NCBI RefSeq assembly: GCF_003667445.1
Contig: NZ_RCTF01000003.1
Coordinates: 287,313 to 351,312, forward strand
From: Xanthobacter tagetidis
Lineage (GTDB): Bacteria > Pseudomonadota > Alphaproteobacteria > Rhizobiales > Xanthobacteraceae
Length of the DNA: 64,000 nt
Reading direction: 5' to 3'
This document shows positions 31,182 through 39,732 of the stretch, one piece after another. The notes under the pieces are model-generated. The model was not told the origin of the DNA and ran no database searches. It saw nothing but the letters and a program-made list of their open reading frames with translations. Made by a program: the position numbers and the translations under genes. How positions within the stretch are numbered: position 1 is the stretch's first letter; each line of letters begins with the position of its first letter.

Positions 31182-31516
31182 TGCAGGCCCTCATCAATGG
31201 CGTCCTGACGGACCTCTCCGAGGCCGAGCAGGCCGCATGGGAGGCCGAGCGCGCCGCCGCGCTCGTGCCCGCGCAGGTGTCCCGCACGCAGGCTTTGCTC
31301 GCGCTTCTCGAAGGCGGCGAGACGCCCATCACCGAGGCGCAGATCCTCGCCGCCATCGATGCCATGGCCGACCCGCTGGCGCGCGAGCGCGCCCGCATCC
31401 TCAGCGCGAACCCCGTGTGGCGCCGCGACGACCCCTTCGTGGCCGAGATCGGCGCCGCCTTCGGCCTCGCGCCGGGCGACATCGACGATCTGTTCCGGCT
31501 GGCCGTGACGCTCTGA
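31181..31516 (+). CDS. Possible tail-fibre assembly/attachment protein, 111 aa
   Basis: A 111-aa mainly helical protein (MQALINGVLTDLSEAEQAAW), coupled to the tail fibre gene by TGATG. In contractile-tail phages the gene after the fibre is often its chaperone, and XkdW-like small proteins have a similar length and acidic helices. The call is by position and composition only. A 102-nt spacer with GC-rich inverted repeats separates it from the sheath gene. Confidence 0.55.
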   Translation: MQALINGVLTDLSEAEQAAWEAERAAALVPAQVSRTQALLALLEGGETPITEAQILAAIDAMADPLARERARILSANPVWRRDDPFVAEIGAAFGLAPGDIDDLFRLAVTL

Positions 31517-31618
31517 GCCCGATTGAGCCCGAGCAGGCGGCGCAGCGCGCCGCCGTAGCGAATGGCTCCCGCAAGAATCCCGGCGCCGCGGGCGCCTGCA
31601 TCTTCCCTGGAGGCTGAC

Positions 31619-32896
31619 ATGACCGAACCGACCTTCGGCGTCACGTTCGAGCAGCGCAACGACGAATACCGCTCCGTCGCCGGCGGCGACTTCTCCACCA
31701 TCGCCCTCGTCGGCCCCGCGCCGTCCGCCGACCCGGCGGTGTTCCCGCTCAACGAACCGGTGCCGGTCTATTCCAACGACGCCACCAAGCTGGCCAAGCT
31801 GGGCACCGAGCGCTGGCTGCGCGACGCGGTGGAGGGCATCAACGACCAGCTGGGCGAGTTCCAGCGCGCCGCCAAGGTCTGCATCGTGCGCACGCCGCAT
31901 TCGACCGAAGAGGACGCGCAGGAGCGGCTGGAGGCCGAGCTGCTCGCCATCGCCGGCGACAGCACCGCCATGACCGGACTGCATGCGCTCAAGGGCGCCG
32001 CGTCCCATATCGGCTACACGCCGCGCATGGTGTGCGTGCCGGGTTATACCCACCAGCTGCTCGGCGAGGACGAGGCCAATGTGGTGGTGGCCGAGCTGCC
32101 GAGCGTGCTCGACCACCTGTTCGCGGTCTCCGTGGTGGAAGGGCCGAAGGGCTCGGTGGAGGACGCCATCGCCTGGCGCGAGACCTTCTCCTCGAAGCGC
32201 CTCGTGCCTGTGGTGGGTGGCGTGAAGGTGCGCGGCGGCGCGGGCGTGACGCTGGAGCGCCCGCTGGCGCCGCGCGTGCTCGGCCTCGGCGTGCGCGTCG
32301 ACCACGAGCACGACGGCATGCCGTTCCACTCGTTCGCCAACCGCCCGCTCTCGGGCATCGTGGCGCCGGGCTGGGACCATTCCTTCTCCCTGGTGGACGG
32401 CGCCAATGAGGGCCAGGACCTGCTCGCCGCCGGCATCGGCATCGTCGAGCGCGGCGAGATGGGGGTAGACGACGCCATTGCCGACGCCGGCTTCGTCTTC
32501 ATCGGCACCGACCATGCGGACACCACGCTCACCTGGCCGTTCTACCACCAGAGCCGCGGCAATGACTGGATCTGGCTCTCCGAGCTCAAGACCATCCGCA
32601 ACTATCTCGGCCGCAGCAACGTGACGCTCCAGGCGGTGCAGGCCTGCGTCAACCAGCTCAACAAGCGCCTGCGCATGCTCGAGGCGGACAGCCACCTCTA
32701 CAAGGGCTCGCGCATCCGCTTCGACCCCGACCAGAACGGCGTCGACGAGATCCGCGAGGGCCGCATCACCCTCGACCCGGTCTACGAAATCCCCTCCGTC
32801 TGGCGCCGCGCGCACCTGCGCACCACGCCCAACCGCGCCGCCGTGGAGGTGTTCGTGAAAGACCTCGCCGAGGCGCTCACGCGCCTCGGCGTTTGA
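31619..32896 (+). CDS. Contractile tail sheath protein (P2 gpFI-like)
   Basis: 425 aa from ATG 31619 with TGGAGG upstream (MTEPTFGVTFEQRNDEYRSV); P2 FI is 396 aa. Family features visible include FSTIALVGPAPSADPAVFPL near the N-terminus and the C-terminal ILDPVYEIP-type ending with NRAAVEVFVKDLAEALTRLG. The sheath contracts to drive the tube into the host. It precedes the tube gene, with a constant-loop hairpin (copy D) in the gap. Confidence 0.92.
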   Translation: MTEPTFGVTFEQRNDEYRSVAGGDFSTIALVGPAPSADPAVFPLNEPVPVYSNDATKLAKLGTERWLRDAVEGINDQLGEFQRAAKVCIVRTPHSTEEDAQERLEAELLAIAGDSTAMTGLHALKGAASHIGYTPRMVCVPGYTHQLLGEDEANVVVAELPSVLDHLFAVSVVEGPKGSVEDAIAWRETFSSKRLVPVVGGVKVRGGAGVTLERPLAPRVLGLGVRVDHEHDGMPFHSFANRPLSGIVAPGWDHSFSLVDGANEGQDLLAAGIGIVERGEMGVDDAIADAGFVFIGTDHADTTLTWPFYHQSRGNDWIWLSELKTIRNYLGRSNVTLQAVQACVNQLNKRLRMLEADSHLYKGSRIRFDPDQNGVDEIREGRITLDPVYEIPSVWRRAHLRTTPNRAAVEVFVKDLAEALTRLGV

Positions 32897-32901
32897 TTTT
32901 A

Positions 32902-32946
32902 CGCGCCGGAGACGGCGCCGCCCGCCAACCCGCCGTCTCCGGCGCG
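32902..32946. repeat. Constant-loop hairpin, copy D (sheath-tube gap)
   Basis: A perfect 16-bp stem (CGCGCCGGAGACGGCG) closes over CCGCCCGCCAACC (32,918-32,930), one base different from the family loop. It lies 6 nt after the sheath stop, followed by the small GGGCGGGCTGGCGCCC hairpin as after copy E. Confidence 0.88.
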
Positions 32947-32997
32947 GGGCGGGCTGGCGCCCGCGGCGTCGAGTGACCGGGACAAAGGAGAAAACCT

Positions 32998-33543
32998 ATG
33001 GCGCGCAATACCATCTATCATTGGGAGGGCGTGAACCTCTATTGCGGGGATCACGAGCCGGACAAGTCGAAGCACCTGGTCATCAAGAACTTCAAGCTGG
33101 AAGCCTTCCGCGAGACGATGGTGGATCACCGCGCCGGCGGCGCCATGGTGGCCACCGAGTTCGCCGTGGGCATCGAGAAGTTCGGCGCCACCTTCGCCTT
33201 CTTCGGCACCGATCCGGACATGGTGGGCCTGTTCGGCCTCGGCTCCATCGACCGGCACATCTACACCGGCTACAACGCCTTCCGCGACCTGCAGTCCGGC
33301 AAGATCATCCAGCGCAAGCTGATCATCGAGGCGCGCCTCGGCTCCATCGAGGAAGACCAGTTCGAGAAGGGCTCGGCCATGGGCGCGAACTATGCGCTCA
33401 ATGAGATCATGCACTTCGAGGAATGGTGGGAGGGCCGCACCGAGCCGCTGAAGGAGTGGGATTTCTTCACCGGCGGCTGGAAGGTGGGCGGCGTCGACCA
33501 GGCCGCGGCCTTCAACCGTGCGCTGGCGCTGCCCAATGGCTGA
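32998..33543 (+). CDS. Tail tube protein (P2 gpFII-like)
   Basis: 181 aa, close to P2 FII (172 aa). Starts MARNTIYHWEGVNLYCGDHE after GGAG. Family blocks include LVIKNFKLEAFRETMVDHRA, IEKFGATFAFFGTDPDMVGL and LIIEARLGSIEEDQFEKGSA. The tube forms the DNA conduit within the sheath. It overlaps the next gene by 8 nt if the ATG at 33536 is used. Confidence 0.92.
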   Translation: MARNTIYHWEGVNLYCGDHEPDKSKHLVIKNFKLEAFRETMVDHRAGGAMVATEFAVGIEKFGATFAFFGTDPDMVGLFGLGSIDRHIYTGYNAFRDLQSGKIIQRKLIIEARLGSIEEDQFEKGSAMGANYALNEIMHFEEWWEGRTEPLKEWDFFTGGWKVGGVDQAAAFNRALALPNG

Positions 33544-34084
33544 CGCCATGAACGGAGGCGCCGAGAACGCGCCCATCTCTTCGGCTGACATGGAGGCCGA
33601 GGATGCGGCCTTCGTGCGCGATCTGTGGGGTATCGGGCAGGTCGACCCGGCCGATCTCCACCCGTTCCCCATGGACCGTGGCCGCTCGCTGGAGGCGGCC
33701 CGTTCCGCCGGCTTCGCCAGCACGGCGCCGGTGGAAGGGGAGGGGGAGGTGCCCGCCGCGCCGGAGGATACCGGCGAAGACCCGACGCCGGTGCCGTCCG
33801 CGCCGGAGATCGCCTATCTCGTGCCGCCCAAGCGCGAGGTGACCCTCGACCATCCGTTCCGCTATGGCGACCGGGAGGTGCGCGCCATCGCGATTCCGGA
33901 ACCCCATCTCGGGCTCAAGCTGGACCTTGTCGCGGGCCTTCTGCCTTCGGCCTTCGACCTCGCCTGGGCGCTCACAAGCGAGCCCGCCGATCTCCTGCGC
34001 GCCTTGCGCGGCAAGGACGGCGAGCGGGTGTTGAAGGCGGCGGTGGATGCCCTGCCGCCCGAACTGCGCAAGGCGTATCGCTGA
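33536..34084 (+). CDS. Tail assembly chaperone (gpE-like)
   Basis: A 182-aa protein from ATG 33536 (MADAMNGGAENAPISSADME); P2 gpE is about 91 aa and has a frameshifted longer form. The central part (PKREVTLDHPFRYGDREVRA) matches the tail assembly chaperone/gp41-like family, with an acidic disordered N-terminus before it. It stands between tube and tape-measure genes as expected. I find no A/T slippery heptamer that would make the P2-style fused E-E' product, so a single product is expected. The stop overlaps the tape measure ATG. Confidence 0.7.
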   Translation: MADAMNGGAENAPISSADMEAEDAAFVRDLWGIGQVDPADLHPFPMDRGRSLEAARSAGFASTAPVEGEGEVPAAPEDTGEDPTPVPSAPEIAYLVPPKREVTLDHPFRYGDREVRAIAIPEPHLGLKLDLVAGLLPSAFDLAWALTSEPADLLRALRGKDGERVLKAAVDALPPELRKAYR

Positions 34085-35997
34085 TGGGTTCGCTCACTTC
34101 CGTCCTCACGCTGCGCCTGGTCGATCAGGTCACCGGGCCGGCGGCCAAGGCCGCGAAATCCATCAAGGGGCTCGATGCCGACGCGCGCCGCGCCTCCGGT
34201 GTCAAGGGCGGCCTTCTGGCCGCCGGCGGGCGGGCAGGGGGCCTCGCGGCGCTCGGCGGGCGCACGCTGCTGACCGGGGCGGCGGTGGCTGGCGGCGCCA
34301 AGATCGTCAAGGATGCGGTGACGGACTTCGCCGCCCTCGACCGCCGCATGAGCTATGTGGGCCTCACCGCCGACGCCACGGCCGAACAGACCCGCCGCGC
34401 CACGCTGGAGTTGCGCCGCATGGCGCAGATGCCCGGATCGCCAGGGCTCGACAAGACGGTGGAGGGCCTGGAATCCCTCGTGGCCTCGGGCCGCGCGCTG
34501 CCCGAGGCCATGAGCTTCCTGCCGGCGGTGACCCGCACCGCGGTGGCGGCCAACGCCTCCGTCGAAGACATCGCCACCTCGGCCGATGCGCTCGCCTCGC
34601 ACTTCAAGATCAGCGGCGAGCAAATGCAGGGCGCCTTCGACACGCTGGTGGCGGGCGGCAAGCTGGGCAAGTTCGAGCTGAAGGACATGGCAAGATACTT
34701 GCCGTCGCTCGGCCCGGCGGCGGCGGCCGTGGGCTTCAAGGGTGCCGAGGGTCTCAAGCGTTTCGTCGCCGTGCTCCAGACCATCCGCGCCGGCACCGGC
34801 ACGGCTGAAGAGGCGGCGACGGCTGCCGGAAACGTTTTCCAAAAAATGGAAAGCGAGGAAACGGTCAAGAAATTCTCAAAATTCGGTATCGATTTGCGAA
34901 AAGAAATGGCCAGGGCGCGCAAGGAAGGAAAAGACCTTTTTGAAACCTTCATTCAACTTTCTGGGCGGGCCTTGAAGGGCGACATTTCCAAGTTGCCCCA
35001 GCTGTTCACTGATGTGCAAGTTGCCAATGGCATGCGCGCGCTTATGACCATGCCGGATCTGATGCGCCAGTTCAATGCCGCGTTGAAGAATGTCGACGGC
35101 TCGACCATGAAGGACTTTGCACGCGTCGCAGGCGACGCGCAGGACAAGCTCGATCGTCTGTCCGCCGTGTTCAACGATCTGCAATTGCAACTCGGCGATG
35201 CCGCCGCGCCTGCAGCCACCGGCTTCATGCATCGCCTGCAATTGGAGATCCGGCAGGTGCAGGCACACCTTGAGGACCTCGCCGCCTGGTTCCAGCACAA
35301 CACCGGCATGACGCCCGCCGAGGCGGCCCTCAAGCTCGGCAATTTCGGCGGCGAGACCGACGCGGATATGAAGGCACGGCTCGACCGCGAGGACGAGGAG
35401 CGCCGTAATCCGCTGCTCAGGGACGAGCGCGCCGCCCGCGGGCGCTACGAGAAGCTCGGCGGCTCGGTGGCCGCGCTCTCCGCCCGGGCCGGCAAGATCG
35501 ACCCGCGCCGCGCCACCACCGGCGAGATGGCGGTGCTGGGCAATCTGCGCGTCGCGCAGGAGGAGCTCGACGCCGCGGTCAACGCCTATCTGGAGGCCGG
35601 CCGCCGGGCGCGCCAGGCCGAGTTCGCTGCGCCGGGCCCGGCCACGGCCGAGGACATGGTGGGCGTCGGCTCCATCGGCCCCCTGAAGGGCGCCCTCAAC
35701 ATGCAGACCGAGGCTGCGAACGCCGGAGCCACGGCCATGGCGGCCTTCACCTCCGCCATGGAACAGCAGATGGCGCAGACGCTGGCGCTCGCCGACCGCT
35801 TCGTGGCGCAGCTTCAGGCGAAGCTCTCCTTCACCGCCTCGCCCACCATCGCCCCCAACGTCGTCGCGCCCGCGGGCGGCGGGGCGCCGGCCGGCGGCGC
35901 GCCGGGCAAGCAGAGCCGGGCGCTCACGGGTTCGGATGCGCGCCGCATCGTCCGCTTCGAGGGCGACCGAATGTACAAGTCAACGGGCCTCGCCTGA
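34084..35997 (+). CDS. Tail tape measure protein, 637 aa
   Basis: A 637-aa protein (MGSLTSVLTLRLVDQVTGPA) with the TP901/P2-like tape-measure opening (AKAAKSIKGLDADARRASGV), two hydrophobic glycine-rich segments (about 40-85), then SVEDIATSADALASHFKISG and LKRFVAVLQTIRAGTGTAEE, which are common in this family. It sets tail length and threads DNA. The codons between about 34,820 and 35,240 are clearly less G/C-rich at third positions (gaaaacg, aaaattcgg), implying a recombined segment. The stop overlaps gene U by one base. Confidence 0.9.
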   Translation: MGSLTSVLTLRLVDQVTGPAAKAAKSIKGLDADARRASGVKGGLLAAGGRAGGLAALGGRTLLTGAAVAGGAKIVKDAVTDFAALDRRMSYVGLTADATAEQTRRATLELRRMAQMPGSPGLDKTVEGLESLVASGRALPEAMSFLPAVTRTAVAANASVEDIATSADALASHFKISGEQMQGAFDTLVAGGKLGKFELKDMARYLPSLGPAAAAVGFKGAEGLKRFVAVLQTIRAGTGTAEEAATAAGNVFQKMESEETVKKFSKFGIDLRKEMARARKEGKDLFETFIQLSGRALKGDISKLPQLFTDVQVANGMRALMTMPDLMRQFNAALKNVDGSTMKDFARVAGDAQDKLDRLSAVFNDLQLQLGDAAAPAATGFMHRLQLEIRQVQAHLEDLAAWFQHNTGMTPAEAALKLGNFGGETDADMKARLDREDEERRNPLLRDERAARGRYEKLGGSVAALSARAGKIDPRRATTGEMAVLGNLRVAQEELDAAVNAYLEAGRRARQAEFAAPGPATAEDMVGVGSIGPLKGALNMQTEAANAGATAMAAFTSAMEQQMAQTLALADRFVAQLQAKLSFTASPTIAPNVVAPAGGGAPAGGAPGKQSRALTGSDARRIVRFEGDRMYKSTGLA

Positions 35998-36419
35998 TGC
36001 TCTACCAGTTCGGCAGCCTGCAATTCACCGTCTGGCCGTTCAACGTGCACGGCATCGACCGCGACGCCTCCTACGACTTCGCGGCGCATCCCGTTGTGGG
36101 CGCGCGCCAGCCGCTGGAGGCGGTGGGGCCTGGCGAGGACCGCATCGTGCTGGAGGGCCGGCTCTTCCCGCACAAGCTCGGCGGCCTCTCGGCTTTGGAG
36201 GCCTTGCGCCGCATGGCCGAGGCACAGCAGCCGCAGCCCCTCATGCGCGGCGACGGCACGCCCTTCGGCTGGCGCGTGGTGACCAATCTCGGCGAGCGCG
36301 GCTCCCATCTCGATGGGCGCGGCATCGGCCGGCTGATCGAGTTCGAGGCCACCTTCGCGCTCACGCCGCGCCCGGCGGCGTCCGCCTGGTACGGCAGCCT
36401 CGTCAGCCTGTTCGGGTGA
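35997..36419 (+). CDS. Tail completion protein U-like
   Basis: A 140-aa protein (P2 gpU is 159 aa) beginning MLYQFGSLQFTVWPFNVHGI. FVWPFN-style aromatic strand, GVG-like RQPLEAVGPGEDRIVLEGRL and FPHKLGGLSALEALRRMAEA are typical of the P2 U/Mu gp43 family that caps the baseplate. Located directly before X and D, as in P2. Confidence 0.88.
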   Translation: MLYQFGSLQFTVWPFNVHGIDRDASYDFAAHPVVGARQPLEAVGPGEDRIVLEGRLFPHKLGGLSALEALRRMAEAQQPQPLMRGDGTPFGWRVVTNLGERGSHLDGRGIGRLIEFEATFALTPRPAASAWYGSLVSLFG

Positions 36420-36430
36420 GGGGAGGGGCC

Positions 36431-36652
36431 ATGGACTACGACATCGTCGAGGTCAAGGCCGATGGCACGGCGCTCGACCTCCTCATCTGGCGCCGCCACA
36501 AGCGGCCCATGCCGGGGCTGATGGAGGCGGCGCTGGACGCCAATCCCGGCCTTGCCGCCCACGGCCCGCTGCTGCCGGTGGGCACGATGGTGCGCCTGCC
36601 GAGGCCGCAGCCCTCGGCCGCCGCGCCCACCGTGGTGCGGCTATGGGACTGA
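36431..36652 (+). CDS. Tail protein X-like (LysM-like)
   Basis: A 73-aa protein from ATG 36431 with a GGGAGGGG ribosome site. It has the tail X/LysM-type pattern (VEVKADGTALDLLIWRRHKR...LPVGTMVRLP); P2 gpX is 67 aa. It lies between U and D as in P2 and probably helps baseplate completion. The reading frame is independent of the neighbours and short but intact. Confidence 0.82.
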   Translation: MDYDIVEVKADGTALDLLIWRRHKRPMPGLMEAALDANPGLAAHGPLLPVGTMVRLPRPQPSAAAPTVVRLWD

Positions 36653-36653
36653 C

Positions 36654-36700
36654 CGCCCTTCGCGCAGGCGGGTTGGCCGGCGGCGCCTGCGCGAAGGGCG
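36654..36700. repeat. Constant-loop hairpin, copy F (X-D gap)
   Basis: A perfect 17-bp stem starting CGCCCTTCGCGC closes over GGTTGGCCGGCGG (36,671-36,683), the same loop as copy C in the same orientation with a different stem. It lies between the X stop and the D ATG at 36,708. Confidence 0.88.
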
Positions 36701-36707
36701 ACGCACG

Positions 36708-37730
36708 ATGACCCCGCTCTACCGCGTGCGCGTGGGCGGCATCGACGTGTCCTCGCGCGTCGCGCCCTTTCTCCTCTCGCTGGAGGTGAACCTCTCTGAC
36801 GACCCGTCCGCGGACACCGCGCGCCTGGTGCTGGAAGACAGCATGGGCCGCCTGCAGATGCCGCCCGAGCGGGCGCCGGTGGAGATCGACCTCGGCACCA
36901 GCGAGACCGGCGCCGCGCACGTCTTCTCCGGCTTCGTCGACGTGCCGCGCGGCGAGGGCTCGCGCGGCGGCGGGCGCGAACTGCATGTGGAGGCCAAGAG
37001 CGCCGATCCGCAGGGCGACGCCAAGAAGCCGGCCGAGCGCCACTTCGACGATGTGAGCGTGGAGGACGCCCTCAAGAAGGCGGCGCAGGCGGCGGGCCTC
37101 TCGGTGCGGGTGCACCCGCATCTCGTCTCCATCCGGCGCGACTATCTCGCGCTCGACGGCCTCTCCTTCGAGGGCTTCGGCGCCATGCTCGCGGAGGATC
37201 TCGGCGCCACCTTCAAGATCATGGGCCGCCAGGCGCTGCTGATCCCGCGCAATGGCGGGCTCTCCGCCTCCGGCCGTCCGCTTGTGCCCATCACGGCGGC
37301 GGCGGGCGTGAACCTGGAGCGCTGGTCGCTCACGCCGGTGCGCGGCAAGCCGCGCTGGCGGCGCGTGCGGGTGCGCACGTGGGACCCGAAGAAGGCGAAA
37401 TACACGTACAAGGACAAGGACGTGGAGGAGATGGAATCCTCCGACGTGCTCTCGCTCCGCCCCGCCGACGACGAGGACGCGGCCGACAAAAGGGCCGAAG
37501 GCGGCGCCGCCGAGAGCGCGCGCGACAAGGGGGAAGGCTCGGTCACCATTCTCGGCAACGTCGCAGCCCAGCCCGGCGCGCCGGTGACGGTCTCCGGCAC
37601 GCGGCCCGGCCTCGACGGCACCTATCAGGCCGCCTCCATCCGCCACAGCCTGTCGCGCGGCGAGGGCTTCACCACCACCATCGATCTCAAGCGCCCCGCG
37701 CCCGGGGCGGACACCCGCAAGGCCTCTTGA
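36708..37730 (+). CDS. Baseplate hub protein D (late control D)
   Basis: A 340-aa protein (P2 gpD is 387 aa) starting at ATG 36708 (MTPLYRVRVGGIDVSSRVAP). Key family blocks are FLLSLEVNLSDDPSADTARL, the RELHVEAKSADPQGDAKKPA segment and GTYQAASIRHSLSRGEGFTT at the C-terminus. gpD forms the baseplate hub with V. The P2 name late control D is historical. It ends the contractile-tail cluster. Confidence 0.9.
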   Translation: MTPLYRVRVGGIDVSSRVAPFLLSLEVNLSDDPSADTARLVLEDSMGRLQMPPERAPVEIDLGTSETGAAHVFSGFVDVPRGEGSRGGGRELHVEAKSADPQGDAKKPAERHFDDVSVEDALKKAAQAAGLSVRVHPHLVSIRRDYLALDGLSFEGFGAMLAEDLGATFKIMGRQALLIPRNGGLSASGRPLVPITAAAGVNLERWSLTPVRGKPRWRRVRVRTWDPKKAKYTYKDKDVEEMESSDVLSLRPADDEDAADKRAEGGAAESARDKGEGSVTILGNVAAQPGAPVTVSGTRPGLDGTYQAASIRHSLSRGEGFTTTIDLKRPAPGADTRKAS

Positions 37731-37748
37731 GCCAACCTCTTTCCGGAG

Positions 37749-38090
37749 ATGAGCCTCATGCGTGACTTCCTCTCGCGCACCGCCGCCATGCCCACCCGCG
37801 CCGGCCTCGCGCCGCTGCCGTCGGATCACGTCTGCGCGTTGCTGCTGGTCCCGGGCGTGTCCGAGCGCGTCGTGGTGCCGGCGGTCGCGCGGTTCGTGAA
37901 CATCGTCGGCACCGCGGACATCTATGTGCGCTTCGGCGGCGCGGACGTGGTGGCGGCCGTGCCCGGCGACGTGGCGGACGGCACGGCCCCGACGCTCAAT
38001 CCGGCGACGCGTCAGCTTCCCGACACGGTCACCCACATCGCCGCCATCAGCGAGGTGGCGGCGCGCGTGACGCTGGAGTTCTGGGGCTGA
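37749..38090 (+). CDS. Phage hypothetical protein, 113 aa
   Basis: A 113-aa protein (MSLMRDFLSRTAAMPTRAGL) with a beta-rich core (RFVNIVGTADIYVRFGGADV) reminiscent of small phage head/tail adaptors or of capsid-fibre bases. A TTTCCGGAGATG ribosome region precedes it. It is coupled by a one-base overlap to the spike-like gene, so the two probably form one structure. No motif recognised. Confidence 0.6.
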   Translation: MSLMRDFLSRTAAMPTRAGLAPLPSDHVCALLLVPGVSERVVVPAVARFVNIVGTADIYVRFGGADVVAAVPGDVADGTAPTLNPATRQLPDTVTHIAAISEVAARVTLEFWG

Positions 38091-39331
38091 TGCGCGGCGC
38101 GCTCGCGCTCGCGCACCCCTTCTCCGCGCGGCGACGGGGGGCGGCGCCCTGGTGGCTGGCGGATGGCCATCGGCTCGACGGCATCGCCCCGGTGCTCGCG
38201 GCCGACTTCGCGCGCGGTCGCTTCGCTCTGGCCGGCGCGTCGGTGCCGCTCTCATCGGTCCTCGCCGTCTCATCCGGCGCCAAACGGGTGGTCGATGCCA
38301 GCGGCGCGCTGGTGACCGTCCCGGCCAACACCCCGGCATTTGCCCGGCGCAGCGGGCGCCCGCGCCTCCTGATCGAGGGGCCGGCGACCAATCTCGCGCT
38401 CGACTCCGCCGCAATCCATAGCTGGCTGGCGACCGGGACACAGAGCCCGACACGCACGGGCAATGCCGTTCTCGCGCCGGATGGCACCATGACGGGGACG
38501 CAGCTCGATTACCCTGCCGCGACGGGCACCAGCTTCGGTTCCGTCTACCGGCTCATCACCTCGCCGGCAGCGAGCCCCGCCTACGCCTTTTCGGTCTGGT
38601 TGCGCGGGGCGCTCGGCGGCGAGACGGTCTATCTCACGTGGACGAAATCGTCATCGGTGCACCAGACGATCGCCTGCACGCTGACAAGCCAGTGGCAACG
38701 CTTTGTGCTGGTGTCGACGCTCGATACCAGCGGCGCCAACTACATCAACATCGGCCGCGATGGGCGGGCGGGCAATGCCGACACGCCCGCGCAGACGATC
38801 TATGCCTGGGGTGCCCAAATCGAGGCGGGCGAGATCGCGACCTCCTACGTCCCGACGACCGCAGCGGCGGCCTCGCGGATCGCCGACGTGGTGCAGCTCA
38901 CCGCAGGCGCGGCGGCGGCCCTACAAGGCGTTGCGGCGTCCTATGCTTGGCGGGTCCGAGTGCCCGTGACGGCCGCGTCGCTGCCCATGCTTGGCCTTGG
39001 GTCGGGCTACGCCTTGCTGAGGGCCGGGCCGTCGCCCGGCACCTCCTTGCGGCTCGACGGATCAAGCGTCGCGACCATTTCTCTCGGCGCGGCGCTGCCT
39101 GGCGAGATCGGCGCGGTTGGCGCCTGGGACGGGTCCGGTCGCGCGGGTGCCGTCAACGGCGGCGCAGCGCTCAGTGACAGCAACACCATGGACCGCTCGC
39201 GCGCTTCGATCTGGCTCGGTGGTTATCAGGGCCTGCCGGCGGGCTGCGCGCTGGAGATCGACGAACTCGTGGCGTGGGCAACGCGTGGCTCCGGCGCAGC
39301 GCTCACCGGGCAGGCGAGGGGGTGGGCATGA
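38090..39331 (+). CDS. Spike/fibre-like phage protein, 413 aa
   Basis: A 413-aa beta-rich protein. The central block (RPRLLIEGPATNLALDSAAI, then AYAFSVWLRGALGGETVYLT and IYAWGAQIEAGEIATSYVPT) is the pattern of phage head-spike/carbohydrate-binding-like domains found in fibres of many proteobacterial phages. The N-terminus is a short attachment helix. It may bind host polysaccharide, an inference from the carbohydrate-binding-like fold. Third-position G/C is lower than in neighbours (e.g. ccatg, attt), hinting at recent acquisition, as expected of host-range genes. Confidence 0.7.
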   Translation: MRGALALAHPFSARRRGAAPWWLADGHRLDGIAPVLAADFARGRFALAGASVPLSSVLAVSSGAKRVVDASGALVTVPANTPAFARRSGRPRLLIEGPATNLALDSAAIHSWLATGTQSPTRTGNAVLAPDGTMTGTQLDYPAATGTSFGSVYRLITSPAASPAYAFSVWLRGALGGETVYLTWTKSSSVHQTIACTLTSQWQRFVLVSTLDTSGANYINIGRDGRAGNADTPAQTIYAWGAQIEAGEIATSYVPTTAAAASRIADVVQLTAGAAAALQGVAASYAWRVRVPVTAASLPMLGLGSGYALLRAGPSPGTSLRLDGSSVATISLGAALPGEIGAVGAWDGSGRAGAVNGGAALSDSNTMDRSRASIWLGGYQGLPAGCALEIDELVAWATRGSGAALTGQARGWA

Positions 39332-39696
39332 GCGAGACGATCTTCAGCACGACGATCTTCCTGCGCTTCCCCGACCGGGAGACGGCCCGCGCGGCCTTCG
39401 CGCTGTATGGCTCCGGCACCGTCGAAGGGCCGGACGGCGCGCCCGTCTGGCCGTCCTGCGGCACCTATGAGGGTTACCGCTACGACATCGCCGTCGTGGG
39501 CGCGGACGGGACGATCTTCCGCCCCACCGGCGCGACCATCGAGGCCGATCCGGACCTCGGCCCCATGCCGGTGCTGGAGCCGGTCGCGGGCTTTCACGTC
39601 AACGTGCTGTGGCAAGGGCCGGCCGAACTGATCCCGGACTTCGGTGCGGCGCAGATCTATCCCGTCACGCCGGAATGCGTGTTCGCCGCCGCCTGA
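39328..39696 (+). CDS. Phage hypothetical protein, 122 aa
   Basis: A 122-aa protein from the ATG overlapping the spike gene stop by 4 nt (MSETIFSTTIFLRFPDRETA). The fold appears alpha/beta and ferredoxin-like at the start (strand IFLRFPD, helix ETARAAFALY). No known motif. The coupling to the spike gene suggests an accessory or chaperone for it. Confidence 0.65.
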   Translation: MSETIFSTTIFLRFPDRETARAAFALYGSGTVEGPDGAPVWPSCGTYEGYRYDIAVVGADGTIFRPTGATIEADPDLGPMPVLEPVAGFHVNVLWQGPAELIPDFGAAQIYPVTPECVFAAA

Positions 39697-39732
39697 GCGG
39701 CATTCATCCCTGACAACCTGATGAGGTTACCC

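Noticed and set aside
33536..34084. P2-style E/E' programmed frameshift in the tail chaperone
   Set aside because: I found no slippery heptamer before the stop and no useful second frame before the tape measure.
8052..36700. Constant-loop hairpins as plain intrinsic terminators
   Set aside because: No T-runs follow and three are inside genes read through in frame.
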